Part shown: piece by piece, positions 54,726 to 64,000 of the stretch
How positions within the stretch are numbered: the stretch's first letter is position 1
How the letters are laid out: the number at the start of each line of letters is the position of its first letter
Source: Hymenopus coronatus
Taxonomy: Eukaryota; Arthropoda; Insecta; Mantodea; Hymenopodidae
DNA: 64,000 bases
Assembly (NCBI GenBank): GCA_030762935.1
Contig: CM060881.1
Span: forward strand, 101,230,001-101,294,000
Reading direction: 5' to 3'
Notes under the pieces: generated by a model
What the model saw: the letters and a program-made list of their open reading frames with translations, nothing else
Told to the model about the DNA's origin: nothing
The model's database searches: none
Made by a program: the position numbers and the translations under genes

Positions 54726-56039
54726 GGAGTGGTGAGTATAAAGTGAAAAAAAGACATTTTCTGTTTTTAAACAATTGTGCGATTCTTTCTGATTCAAAAT
54801 ATATGTATGATTTACTGATCATTTTACCTTTTCACTCCTAACATTTTTAGGTGAGAAACACCTCCTTCAGTTAAGGGACACTATGATGAAAACTGACAAA
54901 AATCCGAAATTAAGTTTTGACAAATAACGTTTGGCCATTTTGTGTATTTTGTATATTTCATATTAAAATGCAACAATATGCACTGATAATTTAAAAAACA
55001 GTGAGTATAGTAATTTTTTTCATAATTTACAAAACAGGTCTCACACTAGGTGTTTCTGCCTGCCCCGTCATCATCCAGGCACACCGTACCACCGATTATT
55101 TAACCTGAGCCCTCCCCATCCTAAACCACAAGCTGAGATAGAGCGCCAGACAGGCTTCCCCAAGTCCACAAACAGCATATTTCTGGCCGTGAAATAGAGA
55201 CTCTTTTGGTGGCAGAGTGCAGCTTGACTTGGATCAAGTGACATACAGCTATCTCTTACTTTACATATTACTCGGAATTAGTGTTAGTAAGAATAGTGAA
55301 AGTTGACAGATATAATTGATTTAAAAATTGCTGCAGTAGAATATGAAATTCTATAATCGGCCATACCTCCGGTCGAATTAACTGCAATTCACTCAAAAAC
55401 TCTTTTTTTGAAACATATGTTCCTGTTTCTTAAAAAACTATAAAAGCTACATGGCTTAAATTTTACACACTTGTGTATGATAATCTCATGCACTGAATAA
55501 TTTTAAGTGTAATACATTTTTAAAAATTGTGGATAACACTTAAAACATTTAGGTATAAATTTTGTTACAAACAATAACATTTTTCAAATCACAAATATCA
55601 TTTGCTTAATTACGCTAGTTCAGTGGTATGAACCAAAATGTTTATATATGGAGTAAACATTTCAGATTTCTGCTACTCCTGGTTTCTCAGAAAAATATAC
55701 ATAAAATATCCAATTTTTGCCATTTATTAGCAAACGATTTTTTTAAGTTAATTTTTTTTCAGAAAACTACAAAATATAATCATAAAAATTTAAAAAGTCA
55801 TACGCATATATTCAAATTATACATATTTTTTTTTAATTTGTATATAAATTATATCCAGAGAAATTCATATATCTTGGGTTAGCTGTATGCCCACTCTCCT
55901 TAAACGTTTCTCAACAGGAAGCCCTTGTCCCCTTCATCTCTCTTTCCGCGTAGAGATGCCCAACTTCAAAGACAATCCCATGACAACAGCTTTTAAAATA
56001 CTGTTCGTTTAGTTAGTGTTTTCCTTTATGAAGAACTAA
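54726..56039. other. unassigned AT-rich DNA
   Basis: No recognised gene. A patch at 55050-55215 (CCCCGTCATCATCCAGGCAC) is less AT-rich. The stretch separates two F1 pieces that could once have been adjacent. Confidence 0.35.
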
Positions 56040-56163
56040 GTGTTTAGACCATTTTTGGTAATGGCTATTTTTATTAACGTGATGCAGATAAAAGAATAAT
56101 ATTTTGTTAACATAGTTTATTTGCAGAACAGATAAAAAAGTAATGTAAATGGAACGCATCAAG
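56040..56163 (-). mobile_element. F1 5'-end fragment
   Basis: TTTATTAACGTGATGCAGATAA and AAAGTAATGTAAATGGAACGCA correspond to the last 120 bp of an F1-minus copy (the F1 5' end). Confidence 0.5.
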
Positions 56164-57040
56164 TGTTTTTTAAAGTTCGGACTTAGTTCAATCGGTGCTT
56201 CTAAATTTATGTAGCTTATTTTTGAAATAAGACACTTAAGAGAGTTTTACTAAGCATTTATCCAAATGACTGTTCTTTGCCAACAGCAGACTAGTGCGAG
56301 CGTTCTGTAATTAACTATAGAGCGGAAGTTGTAGCATAAACGAACCTTTAACAATCTCGAATATACATGTATGCATGTATTTGTTGGTAAGGGAATGTCT
56401 TTTATTTCTAGCGGGTTATCTGGTTCTGCGCTTTGTATTTTTGCTATTTTGGTTTTCATAGAATGGCGTGTTTTAAGTGCTATTATGCCATCCACTTTAA
56501 CGCATTCAGATCGATTGTGCAAGTATGAACTCTTTTAGAAGATATTATTTCTGGATTTTAAGCTTTTTCTTCAGCTACTTCAAGAATGTCTTGGATAATT
56601 AATTTATTACATTACCAGATAAGCACAAATTAGTGTATCGTCTCGTACCTATGTGCTTTCGAAGTCGTTTCAGAATTTTTTTCGAGCGCTCTAAACTTTG
56701 GTCGAAAAACATAAGAAAGGCATTAGGGTCGACTGAAAAGTCTCGGGCCTCACACAGATAGTGTGCCACAAGCCAGCTAGACGGTAGCATCGTGTAGTTT
56801 AACTTTGAGCTACCTTGTATCCATAGTTACAGGTCAATAGCATGTTTAGTATTCGAATGAAAGCAACTTAATCAAGACAATTTTAGAGTTTTCACAAAAA
56901 TGAAGAATTTGGAAAAACGATTAGATACTTTCAAATGCCATTGAAAGGCTTAACACCTAAAGAAATCAAGTAGAAACTGGACAGTACATTGAAATACTCT
57001 GGCCCTTTATATTTCATGATTAAAAGGTGTGTTGCACAGA
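56164..57040. other. unassigned DNA
   Basis: Minus-strand frames of 90 and 63 codons (56250-56522, 56599-56790) have no recognised motif. Nothing else supported. Confidence 0.35.
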
Positions 57041-57468
57041 AAATGAAATGGCGTTTTATTTATGGATGCTGTTTAATTGCTGTGATTCCCATTTTATAAT
57101 GGGCGTGAAAGATCGCTTAATTTTGCCCAGAGGCCTCTGTAACAGGCTTGAGGTAAATCTACGACACACTTAGTTCAATGAGTATGAGGAGGCTTTGCTG
57201 TTGATAACACAACCTTAAATCGATTTTTTACATTCCATTTTGTCCTCCCATTTATTGTAGCAGCGGCAGTAATGTGGTAAAATTTATCTTAGGTTGTGAT
57301 ATATTTATTTCTATGTTTTATTAGTTTTTTTTATTGATTTTATATCTTTATTAAAATTTATTTTTAGTATTTATTTTTATTAAAGATAATATAATTAATT
57401 TTATTGAATGTGAATTAGTTAGAATGAATGGGATCAACGGCTTTACTTCCCTTCCGAAGGATATTTTC
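57041..57468 (-). mobile_element. SINE-V interrupted by AT-rich insert
   Basis: 57041-57172 has ATGGCGTTTTATTTATGGATG, TAATGGGCGTGAAAGATCGC and CAGAGGCCTCTGTAACAGGC. 57430-57468 resumes with CGGCTTTACTTCCCTTCCG. The intervening 255 bp are AT-rich and not part of other SINE-V copies. The tRNA-like head is missing. Confidence 0.6.
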
Positions 57469-57479
57469 GTGTCAAATTG

Positions 57480-57795
57480 AATTTATATATTGATTTTCAT
57501 TCTGAATGACTTTTACATAACTGGTAAACCGTAAGAGATTGACAAAAAGTTACTATGCAAAACTATAGATCTCGGCAAAGCACACATTTTATGTCAAATA
57601 CCTTTTGTTGTGCAATTAATCATTTCCGATATACTCCTCGTTATTTACTTCAATGTTCATATGCTTTTATCAAATGGAACATCATAATTAATTTTTCTTT
57701 CTGCTGAGAAGCCAAAAAAAAAACGAAATTTTAGGGTCATACATAGCGACCACCTTCTGGAAAATTTGATTTTCAATTAATATTTTTAAGCTAAG
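57480..57795 (-). mobile_element. F1 partial copy
   Basis: F1-minus orientation: TCATTCTGAATGACTTTTAC, GGTAAACCGTAAGAGATTGAC, GCACACATTTTATGTCAAAT. Only the 5' half of the element remains. Confidence 0.6.
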
Positions 57796-57825
57796 TTTGC
57801 TGTAGATTAGGTAGATCAAGTCTTT

Positions 57826-58690
57826 TATAGTTTTATTACTTTAAGTTGATGTACTAAGATATCATTTTGTATACTTACAATGCACACTAAAGTGTTTATA
57901 TTTTCTCAATTCGAAATCCGAAATTTCACCGGAAATACATGTTTTGAGACTCCCTGAATACAAAACAAAGCATTTTTAGAAAAATGTTCGTCTGTCTGTC
58001 TGTGTGTGTGTGTGTGTCTATGGGCAGCATAGCTCAAAAACGAAAAGTCCATTAAAACCAAACTTGGTATTTAGGTTTGTATCTTCCAAGGATGCGACAC
58101 GATGATTTTCAGAAATCCTCCCACCCCAACTACCCTTTACATGGAACCTTTTTCATAATTTTTGATTTTCTCAAAAATGGCTCTAACGATTTTGATTAAA
58201 ATACCATATATGAAAGATATTTACCTGACAAATAACATGTATATCTTGAAATTTCTGGGAATAGTTTCTGAAGAATACTTTATTCCGGATGAATTTTACG
58301 GAATTTTGCATAAATACTAAGCCGTTAGAGATAGACAAAATCTTACCGCACAAAAAATATGGAGAACGTTAAAACACACAATTTATGTAACATACAATTT
58401 TTTCGTGGAGCTGATCATTGTTTGGATATTCCTTGTTAATGGATTCAGCTTTGAAAAATTATACTTTTCTCATACAGGAGTCTGTTAACTCCTGTCCATA
58501 CAAACGAAGAAACTTCCGTCACATAGCAACCAGCTTTTGGCTATCACTTTAACCTATGGTACTCCCTTTTTTCGCTTCTACTCTCTGCTAATTTTTTCTC
58601 AATTAGCATGAAGTAGATAGAAGCAAAAGGTTTTTAACAATAATTTGTTCCAGAAATGTAGAGAAAGTCGTAAAAGAAACGCATCAGATT
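57826..58690 (-). mobile_element. F1 copy, near-complete
   Basis: F1-minus orientation. The 3' end is diverged (TTTATTACTTTAAGTTGATG) but all later blocks are clear. The microsatellite is GTGTGTGTGTGTGTGTC and the 5' end is AACGCATCAGATTT. Confidence 0.7.
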
Positions 58691-58697
58691 TATTGAG

Positions 58698-58850
58698 TCA
58701 TGTTGTCCACTTTTAGAAAAAAAAATGGGTTTTTTTTGGATTCAGGTTTCCTCAAAACATGTATTTACAGTGAAATATTGTCATCGTATTTTGAGGTGGA
58801 ATACAATACCTTCTATACCTACTATATACATTTTATGTGGTAGAGAAGGT
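58698..58850 (+). mobile_element. F1 3'-end fragment
   Basis: Starts at the TCATGTTGTCCAC border of the microsatellite and ends GTAGAGAAGGTAGT. It faces the preceding minus copy only a few bases away. Confidence 0.55.
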
Positions 58851-59151
58851 AGTTAAAAGAAACTATGACCTCTTCGTTACTTTTAAAATACTGGAAATGA
58901 AAGCATTAAGATACGGAAGAAACCTTCATAGGACCAGAAAAAGGGATATAGCCAATACTGTAAACAAATACAGTGCAACTAGATTCCGCATAAGAAGAAA
59001 TAAATTTGCCTTTAAAACCGAGAATCCATTTACGGTAAGGAATCAAAACATCAAAATGACACAAAATGAAGCGGATATATTTGAGGAAATATCTACCTGC
59101 ATACATGATATGAGCGCAACGGAGGGATTCTCAAGTTGTCCTAAGGGATAA
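58837..59151 (+). other. 104-codon open frame, unrecognised
   Basis: The frame begins within the last bases of an F1 end and reads RKRDIANTVNKYSATRFRIR and AFKTENPFTVRNQ. It is basic, with no signal peptide, zinc finger or catalytic motif that I recognise. An opposing frame (58906-59106) is also open. It could be a fragment of a mobile-element or host exon, or chance. No promoter or splice context is evident. Confidence 0.2.
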
Positions 59152-59949
59152 CACTATCCCGGGGAAGTCCCTCCATCGATCACGAAGTTAGCCGAGCAGC
59201 CGCGCCCCTCAGGGACCGCATCCAGATGAGACCGTAAAGACTTTTCGGCAAGACATGCCCTGTCAACTGTTTCCTTTTCTTTTATAGAATGCATTTGTGC
59301 TACTAAAAAAAAGAACAAAAGCTCTGAGAACTTGGTTTTTAAATTTTACTGCATCATCGTTACATTCTTTTGGAAGGACAGCGAAATGTACAGAGAAAAC
59401 TGTTTCAAGAGCAACTCAACTATTTAATTACATTGCTGTTTCTAAATGAAGCCATCACCTGACGGAAGACGACTGACACTAGAGAGAAATATAGTAAATA
59501 TAATTAACAACAAGAGATTGTTTTCACACCTCTCATGAGTGCAGCCTGCTCACTATCTCCGTTGACAAACAAGATGGAGAAAGCGAAGGTCATTCTCGAA
59601 AGTTCTGCACTGGCGGGTTTTAAATTGAAATAATCCCGTTGAAGGAATATCGGTATACGCCAATGTACCACCTGGTATAAATAATTTAAGTTTATGGGCT
59701 CCTGAAATAATTAAAGGTACGTGAGTAAAAGCTGTTTAACCCTCAAGCTGTTTTTATTAATGCTGCCATCTCTTGTTTGCGACAAAAGCACATACTTGCT
59801 GATCTAACAACAAAAACATGATTGTTAGCGAGTATAACAGCTTTTATTTCTTTCGATCATGTGTCCTTAACACAAAATTATGTAAATTCAAGGCCGATAG
59901 CTCCGCCAAAACTCAAACTTATACTTCAACTGCTCAATCATTATGCGTT
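59152..59949. other. unassigned DNA
   Basis: A GC-rich patch at 59160-59240 (GAGCAGCCGCGCCCCTCAGG) is followed by AT-rich DNA. Nothing recognised. Confidence 0.35.
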
Positions 59950-60812
59950 TCCAGTTTACTTCTCCAGCACGTATGTACATACGATGTTCCTACTTAGCAG
60001 CAACTTAGATACCTACTTGTATTCAACTCAAAAATTTGATGTGGAGATTTCATTCTGAGTATGAAAGAAGCAGTATTAGAAAACGATCCGCGCGCGTGCG
60101 TGCGTGTGTGTGTCTATATGTCAATGGCCGGCATAGCTCAAAAACGAAAAGATCCTTAAATACCCAAGTTGGTATTTATGTTTAATATCTCCAAGATGTG
60201 ACACGAAGATTTTTAAGAAACTCCTCGCACCAAAATATCCTTTCCATGTTTTTAAAATTTCTTAAAATTTGGTTTTTATCAAAAATGCCTCTAACGATTT
60301 TGATTAAAATAGCGTATACAGATATTTACATCACAAAATTTATATTTTGAATTTCCAGGGAATAACCTCTGAAGAACTATTTATTTTGGATGAGTTTTGC
60401 AGAATTTTGCATAGTGGTTAAACCGTACGGGTAGACAAATACTTACTGCGTGAAAATATAGATCTCATTAAAACACACAATTTATGTTATATATGGTTTT
60501 CTTATGAAATTAACCGTTTTCGAGATATTCCATGTAATTTGTTTCAATTTTAAACTACGTAACTTTTCTCAAACGGGACCATGCAAGCGAAAATAGCCTC
60601 AATTGTTTCACATAGCAACCAGCTTTTAAACGATTTGAATAACGCTTTAAACTAAAATATTAACTTATTTCCTTTATACTTACAAGGAAGAAAGAAATAA
60701 GTACTAATGTTTATCTCAATTAACATAATGTAGATAAAATAATCATATTTAAGAATAGTTTGTAAATGGAACAGGTAAGAAAGTTATGTGATTGGAACAC
60801 ATTAGATTTTTC
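59950..60812 (-). mobile_element. F1 copy, near-complete
   Basis: F1-minus orientation, from TTTACTTCTCCAGCACG to GGAACACATTAGATTTTT. The microsatellite at 60088-60112 is alternating purine-pyrimidine (CGCGCGCGTGCGTGCGTG), which can adopt Z-DNA. Confidence 0.7.
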
Positions 60813-61525
60813 ATGCACTCTGGTGAAGATAATGATGTTCATGAAAAAGAGTTACAGTCTGGCTTAACTGATGTTGTTTGAGTGCCTGAAAATAGAACAA
60901 AGAAACCTATAAGATTTCAGGACATCTTTTATAAATAATTTATAATAACGAATAATTTAATAAATCTAAATTTAATGTCCAAAGTTGTTTTGTGAAAAAT
61001 AATTTAAAATATATGCAGCCTAAACTGTACTTCATTCACAACAATGAATATTAATATTACTATTTTTGTTGTTTTTTTCAAAAATACAATAAAATAAATT
61101 AAGATAGTGACACATGTGTGTAGAAAACTATGTTTCTTATTTTGGAAAAACTGAGTGTTAGACCGTTTTTGCACACACGTCTTCAATTGTAAAATTTTAC
61201 TCAGAATTTCTGGAGCTAGATTCGGAAAAAAATGTGTATCACGCCTCCTTAAACTCAGGATTTGTATAGTTCATAACCGATGAGTAACGTTTCATAGTTC
61301 TGAATAAACTATAAAACTCTAGTCAAGCACATGATTCTATTAGGTTGATGCATAAGAACTTAGCATTTTGTTCGCCGCAATTCTCGGTTGTTAGAACATT
61401 ATTTATCGTTTTTATGCTGTGATTTTAAGTGGAACTGAAACTTTACACATTTAAAGAAACTTTGCGCATTTTCAGGATAAAAAAAAACCGCTCTATCAAC
61501 TATGTAAAAGCTATAATTTTATACA
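60813..61525. other. anonymous AT-rich DNA
   Basis: No recognised gene or repeat. Confidence 0.4.
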
Positions 61526-61700
61526 CTACTACTTTCTTAGAGTTAGTAGGGGAGGTAATGTATTCCAGCCAAAATTCAATGTCGAGATGTCACAGAAGTA
61601 TATGTGTTGAGCAAACTAAATGCAAAAAGGCATTTTTTTTTAAAAACGTACGCGAGTGTGTTTTTGAACAGGAAATGAGAAAAGTCAGATACTAAACGGC
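61526..61700 (-). mobile_element. F1 3'-end fragment
   Basis: GTATTCCAGCCAAAATTCAATG, GGCATTTTTTTTTAAAAACG and GAGTGTGTTTTTGAACAG are the first 170 bp of an F1-minus copy. It is followed at once by another copy in the same orientation. Confidence 0.55.
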
Positions 61701-61704
61701 ACTT

Positions 61705-62440
61705 GCGTACACACAATGTACATAGTAGCTAAAGAAGGTACTGTATTCAACTAACATTTTGAATTTCACCAAAGCATATGTTTTGAAGTCCCTAAGTCCA
61801 AAAAAGTAATTTTTAGGAAAAGATCTCCGAGTATGTTTATGTGTGTGTCTGTAAACAGCCTAAATGAAAGCCAAAAATTGGTTAAACACCAAATGTTCAG
61901 TATTTTCCAAGAATGCGACAAGAATATTTTCGGGAAAGTCCCCTCACCCAAAATATCCTTTACATGGAACATTTTGATTGTATCAAAAACTGTCGCCCTC
62001 CGTGGTGTAATAGTTACCATGCTAACTTCATATACCCAAGGTCGCGGGTTCAAACCCGGCGGAGGACGATGGATTTTATCGGGCGTAAAAATCCTTAGCA
62101 TGGCTTCCTTCGGAAGGGAAGTAAAGCTGTGGGTCCCGTGTCGTAGATTTACGGCACGTAAAAGATCCTCAAGCCTGATAAGAGAGGCCTCTGAGCAAAA
62201 TTAAGCGATCTTTCACGCCCAATATAGAATGGGAAGCTGAGAACCAAAGCAGTTAAAGAGCGTCCATAAATAACAGGCCATATCATTGTATCAAAAACGA
62301 CTAACGATTTTGCTTAAGATATTTTCATGACAAACTAAATGTATATCTTGAATTTTCTGGGAATAACCTCTGTAGATCTCTTCATTCTGTATGACTTTTA
62401 TCTAACTGGTAAACCGTAAAAGATCTACATTTTGGTGTAG
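61705..62440 (-). mobile_element. F1 copy disrupted by SINE-V
   Basis: F1-minus orientation from ACACAATGTACATAGTAGC. It is interrupted at 61990 by SINE-V and resumes at 62285 with TCAAAAACGACTAACGATTTTG. It ends near GGTAAACCGTAAAAGATC. Removing the SINE and one duplicate restores the usual block order. Confidence 0.75.
61991..62284 (+). mobile_element. SINE-V, complete with 14-bp TSD
   Basis: ATTGTATCAAAAAC stands at 61977-61990 and again at 62285-62298. The 294-bp element starts with a tRNA-Val-like head (GCCCTCCGTGGTGTAATAG, B box in CGCGGGTTCAAACCCGGC) whose ends GCCCTCC and GGAGGAC still nearly pair as an acceptor stem. The body carries GGCGTAAAAATCCTTAGCATGG, CACGTAAAAGATCCTCAAGC and AGAGCGTCCATAAATAACAG. 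It ends without poly(A). The intact promoter boxes and exact TSD mark it as one of the youngest insertions here. Confidence 0.88.
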
Positions 62441-63365
62441 TACTTTTCCTTCCATCCGTCCGTCCCTCCTTTCTTCCATCCATCCGCCATCCGTCGTCCA
62501 TAAGTTCACTCAAGTGCCAAGACAGTCATACAATAGTGAACGACTTTTATAAATGGCATTAATAGAAGTGGAAATACTATTGTCTCTGTAGGAAGCATCT
62601 GTTTTGTTGTGAAACAAAAGCACAATTACAAAATAAAATATGCCTCAACCATCTCCAGCGTTTAAATATCGATAAGATCTCCCAAAGTTGGTTGGACTAC
62701 TGACGGATTTTCTTTCTAGGACGGATTCATAAGCCTTAGGAACGACCAGAAGCCTCGAGGCTTGTGGTCAAGGCTGTGCAGCGTCCGAATGCTTCCGTTA
62801 GGGACCCTGTCCTTGCTTGCGCACATCTTCGTCTTGATCTCTTTGTCCTAATGCCTCCCTCCCAAGGGTCACGTTAGAAGAAAAAATAACAAATCTGTTC
62901 TATTTTCGGTGTCCTGCCCGGTTTTTGGGGTCTCTCCTAAGCAACATTCCTAACTAGATACATATTAATGAAGTTTACCCTTGCCTATCTAGACGATGTT
63001 ACAAATGCCATATTCAAGTCCGTTTTTATCAACATTTTACAACATATTATTGAAAACCTTTATACATTTTAATGGGAGGATTTTTTAAAAGGTTTCTCGG
63101 ATTTAAATTTACATTTTTAAGACCTTGTCTTACACTGAACTTATGAAATATTTTTATTTTTGACAAAAACAGCATTATTAAGAAAACCCTGTGTTAAACT
63201 CCTCAAATACATGTAGTGGATATGTAGTACAAATTTAAACAGTCTACTTGTTATGGGGACTGAAACAAAAGTGTGTAAATTAAATATTTTTAGTGCTTGA
63301 GAAATTACTCTTAAAATGAAAAAAAAAAAAAAAAAAATTTAAAATCATACCTTAAAGCATTCCTG

Positions 63366-63368
<3 letters not shown>
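62441..63368. other. unassigned DNA
   Basis: Contains a CCAT/CCGT-rich patch at 62448-62500 and a GC-richer patch at 62730-62880 (CCAGAAGCCTCGAGGCTTGTG), both unrecognised. A 19-A run lies at 63319-63337. Confidence 0.4.

Positions 63369-63424
<56 letters not shown>
63369..63424. repeat. (TA)n microsatellite
   Basis: Twenty-eight uninterrupted TA units. Confidence 0.95.
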
Positions 63425-63428
<4 letters not shown>

Positions 63429-64000
63429 CATCGGACTTCCGCTCTTGCTGGTACAGGTCTTCTAGTTGTGTATTGCTCCGGGAAGATTGCCTGGCCTTTC
63501 TGTTGATTTGTTTTAACATTTTCTCTCCTCTGTTGATTCTTATTTGATCCAAGGTTTTCATCTCAGAGATGCAATTTAAACCAATTTTCAGCATTTTCAT
63601 CAATGTGTCCCCTCTTGAATGACAATGCTACCCCATAAACTCCAAAATTGTAGGATGCTCGTCCCAATAAATACATTTTCTGGAAGACGAGTCCAAATTA
63701 CATTATGCAGTAATTCGTTGAGATTTTGTGTTACACCAAGAAGACACTTATTTAGAAATTTTGGGTCAGATAAATTTCTTTATTTCATCTCAACCATGCA
63801 GGGAGAAGGAAGGTAAATATATTTTATGATTGTATTATTTTTCATCTTATTTTGCTTTCAAATATTTACATCAGGCTGCATCACAAAGACCATGTTGAGA
63901 TTGTTCGTTTGATGAAAGGAGATGAAAATAAACAGCTTTTCTCATACTTTGAAGTTCAGTAACATTTCTCTGATGCAAACCATAATATATTTGCATTTTT
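63425..64000. other. unassigned DNA at window edge
   Basis: Short frames (63352-63603 minus, 63619-63816 plus) have no recognised domain. Nothing supported. Confidence 0.4.

Noticed and set aside
779..62440. CRISPR array, because of many regularly recurring similar blocks
   Set aside because: The repeats are about 0.9-kb dispersed elements in both orientations, not short direct repeats with uniform spacers, and the DNA is eukaryotic.

Overview
The window looks like AT-rich nuclear DNA from an arthropod, most likely an insect with a large repeat-rich genome. The evidence is eukaryotic Pol III (tRNA-derived) SINEs with A-tails and target-site duplications, decayed mariner/Tc1 (IS630-type) transposases of the kinds common in insects, a 5'-truncated non-LTR retrotransposon, long trinucleotide microsatellites, and no bacterial-style packed genes. 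The species cannot be fixed from the sequence. I found no host protein-coding gene, rRNA gene or functional tRNA gene that I can support. Almost all open frames are short, occur in several frames at once, and fall inside repeats or microsatellites.

The dominant component is one interspersed family, called F1 here (the name is mine). Full copies are about 0.8-0.95 kb and there are about 27 full or partial copies in both orientations, roughly a quarter of the window. In F1 orientation a copy runs from TCTGATGTGTTCCATTCACATG-type sequence to AGAGAAAGTAAAA. It carries a short inverted repeat (ACTTTCTCTA) near both ends, a CA-rich microsatellite in its 3' third, and a palindrome (CACTATGTACATAGTG) just before its 3' end. 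This architecture recalls DINE-1/Helentron-associated non-autonomous elements, but that is inference. One F1 copy sits inside another (779-2350).

The second layer is a set of tRNA-derived SINEs, several with exact target-site duplications: SINE-V (tRNA-Val-like head; 61991-62284, 14-bp TSD), SINE-C (29465-29718, 11-bp TSD), SINE-D (34941-35239, 13-bp TSD and an AAT-type tail), SINE-A (18152, 39514, 51033) and a composite B+A element (50354-50981, 10-bp TSD). Further tRNA-headed families are E (12110, 24776, 40455, 31840), B, F and G.

The third layer is DNA transposons: two mariners (21753-22967 and 27881-29094, both minus strand), an IS630/Tc1-like remnant (36968-37944, plus), a partly duplicated transposase C-terminus (18620-19028, minus) and a 373-bp foldback (11128-11500). 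A LINE remnant lies on the minus strand at 42640-44400 and another LINE 3' fragment on the plus strand at 32650-33065.

Layout: 1-4.7 kb F1 pairs and a microsatellite; 4.7-8.9 kb a split repeat and anonymous AT-rich DNA; 9-14.2 kb F1, foldback and SINE clusters; 14.2-16.8 kb anonymous DNA with a perfect hairpin; 16.8-31 kb F1 copies interleaved with SINEs and two mariners; 31-41 kb LINE fragment, F1 pair, IS630 remnant, SINEs; 41-48.9 kb LINE and anonymous AT-rich DNA; 49-54.7 kb F1, the composite SINE, a duplicated unit and a 600-bp AAY array; 55-64 kb F1 copies, a nested SINE and a (TA)n tract. The features do not form a pathway; what the window records is the order of nested insertions.
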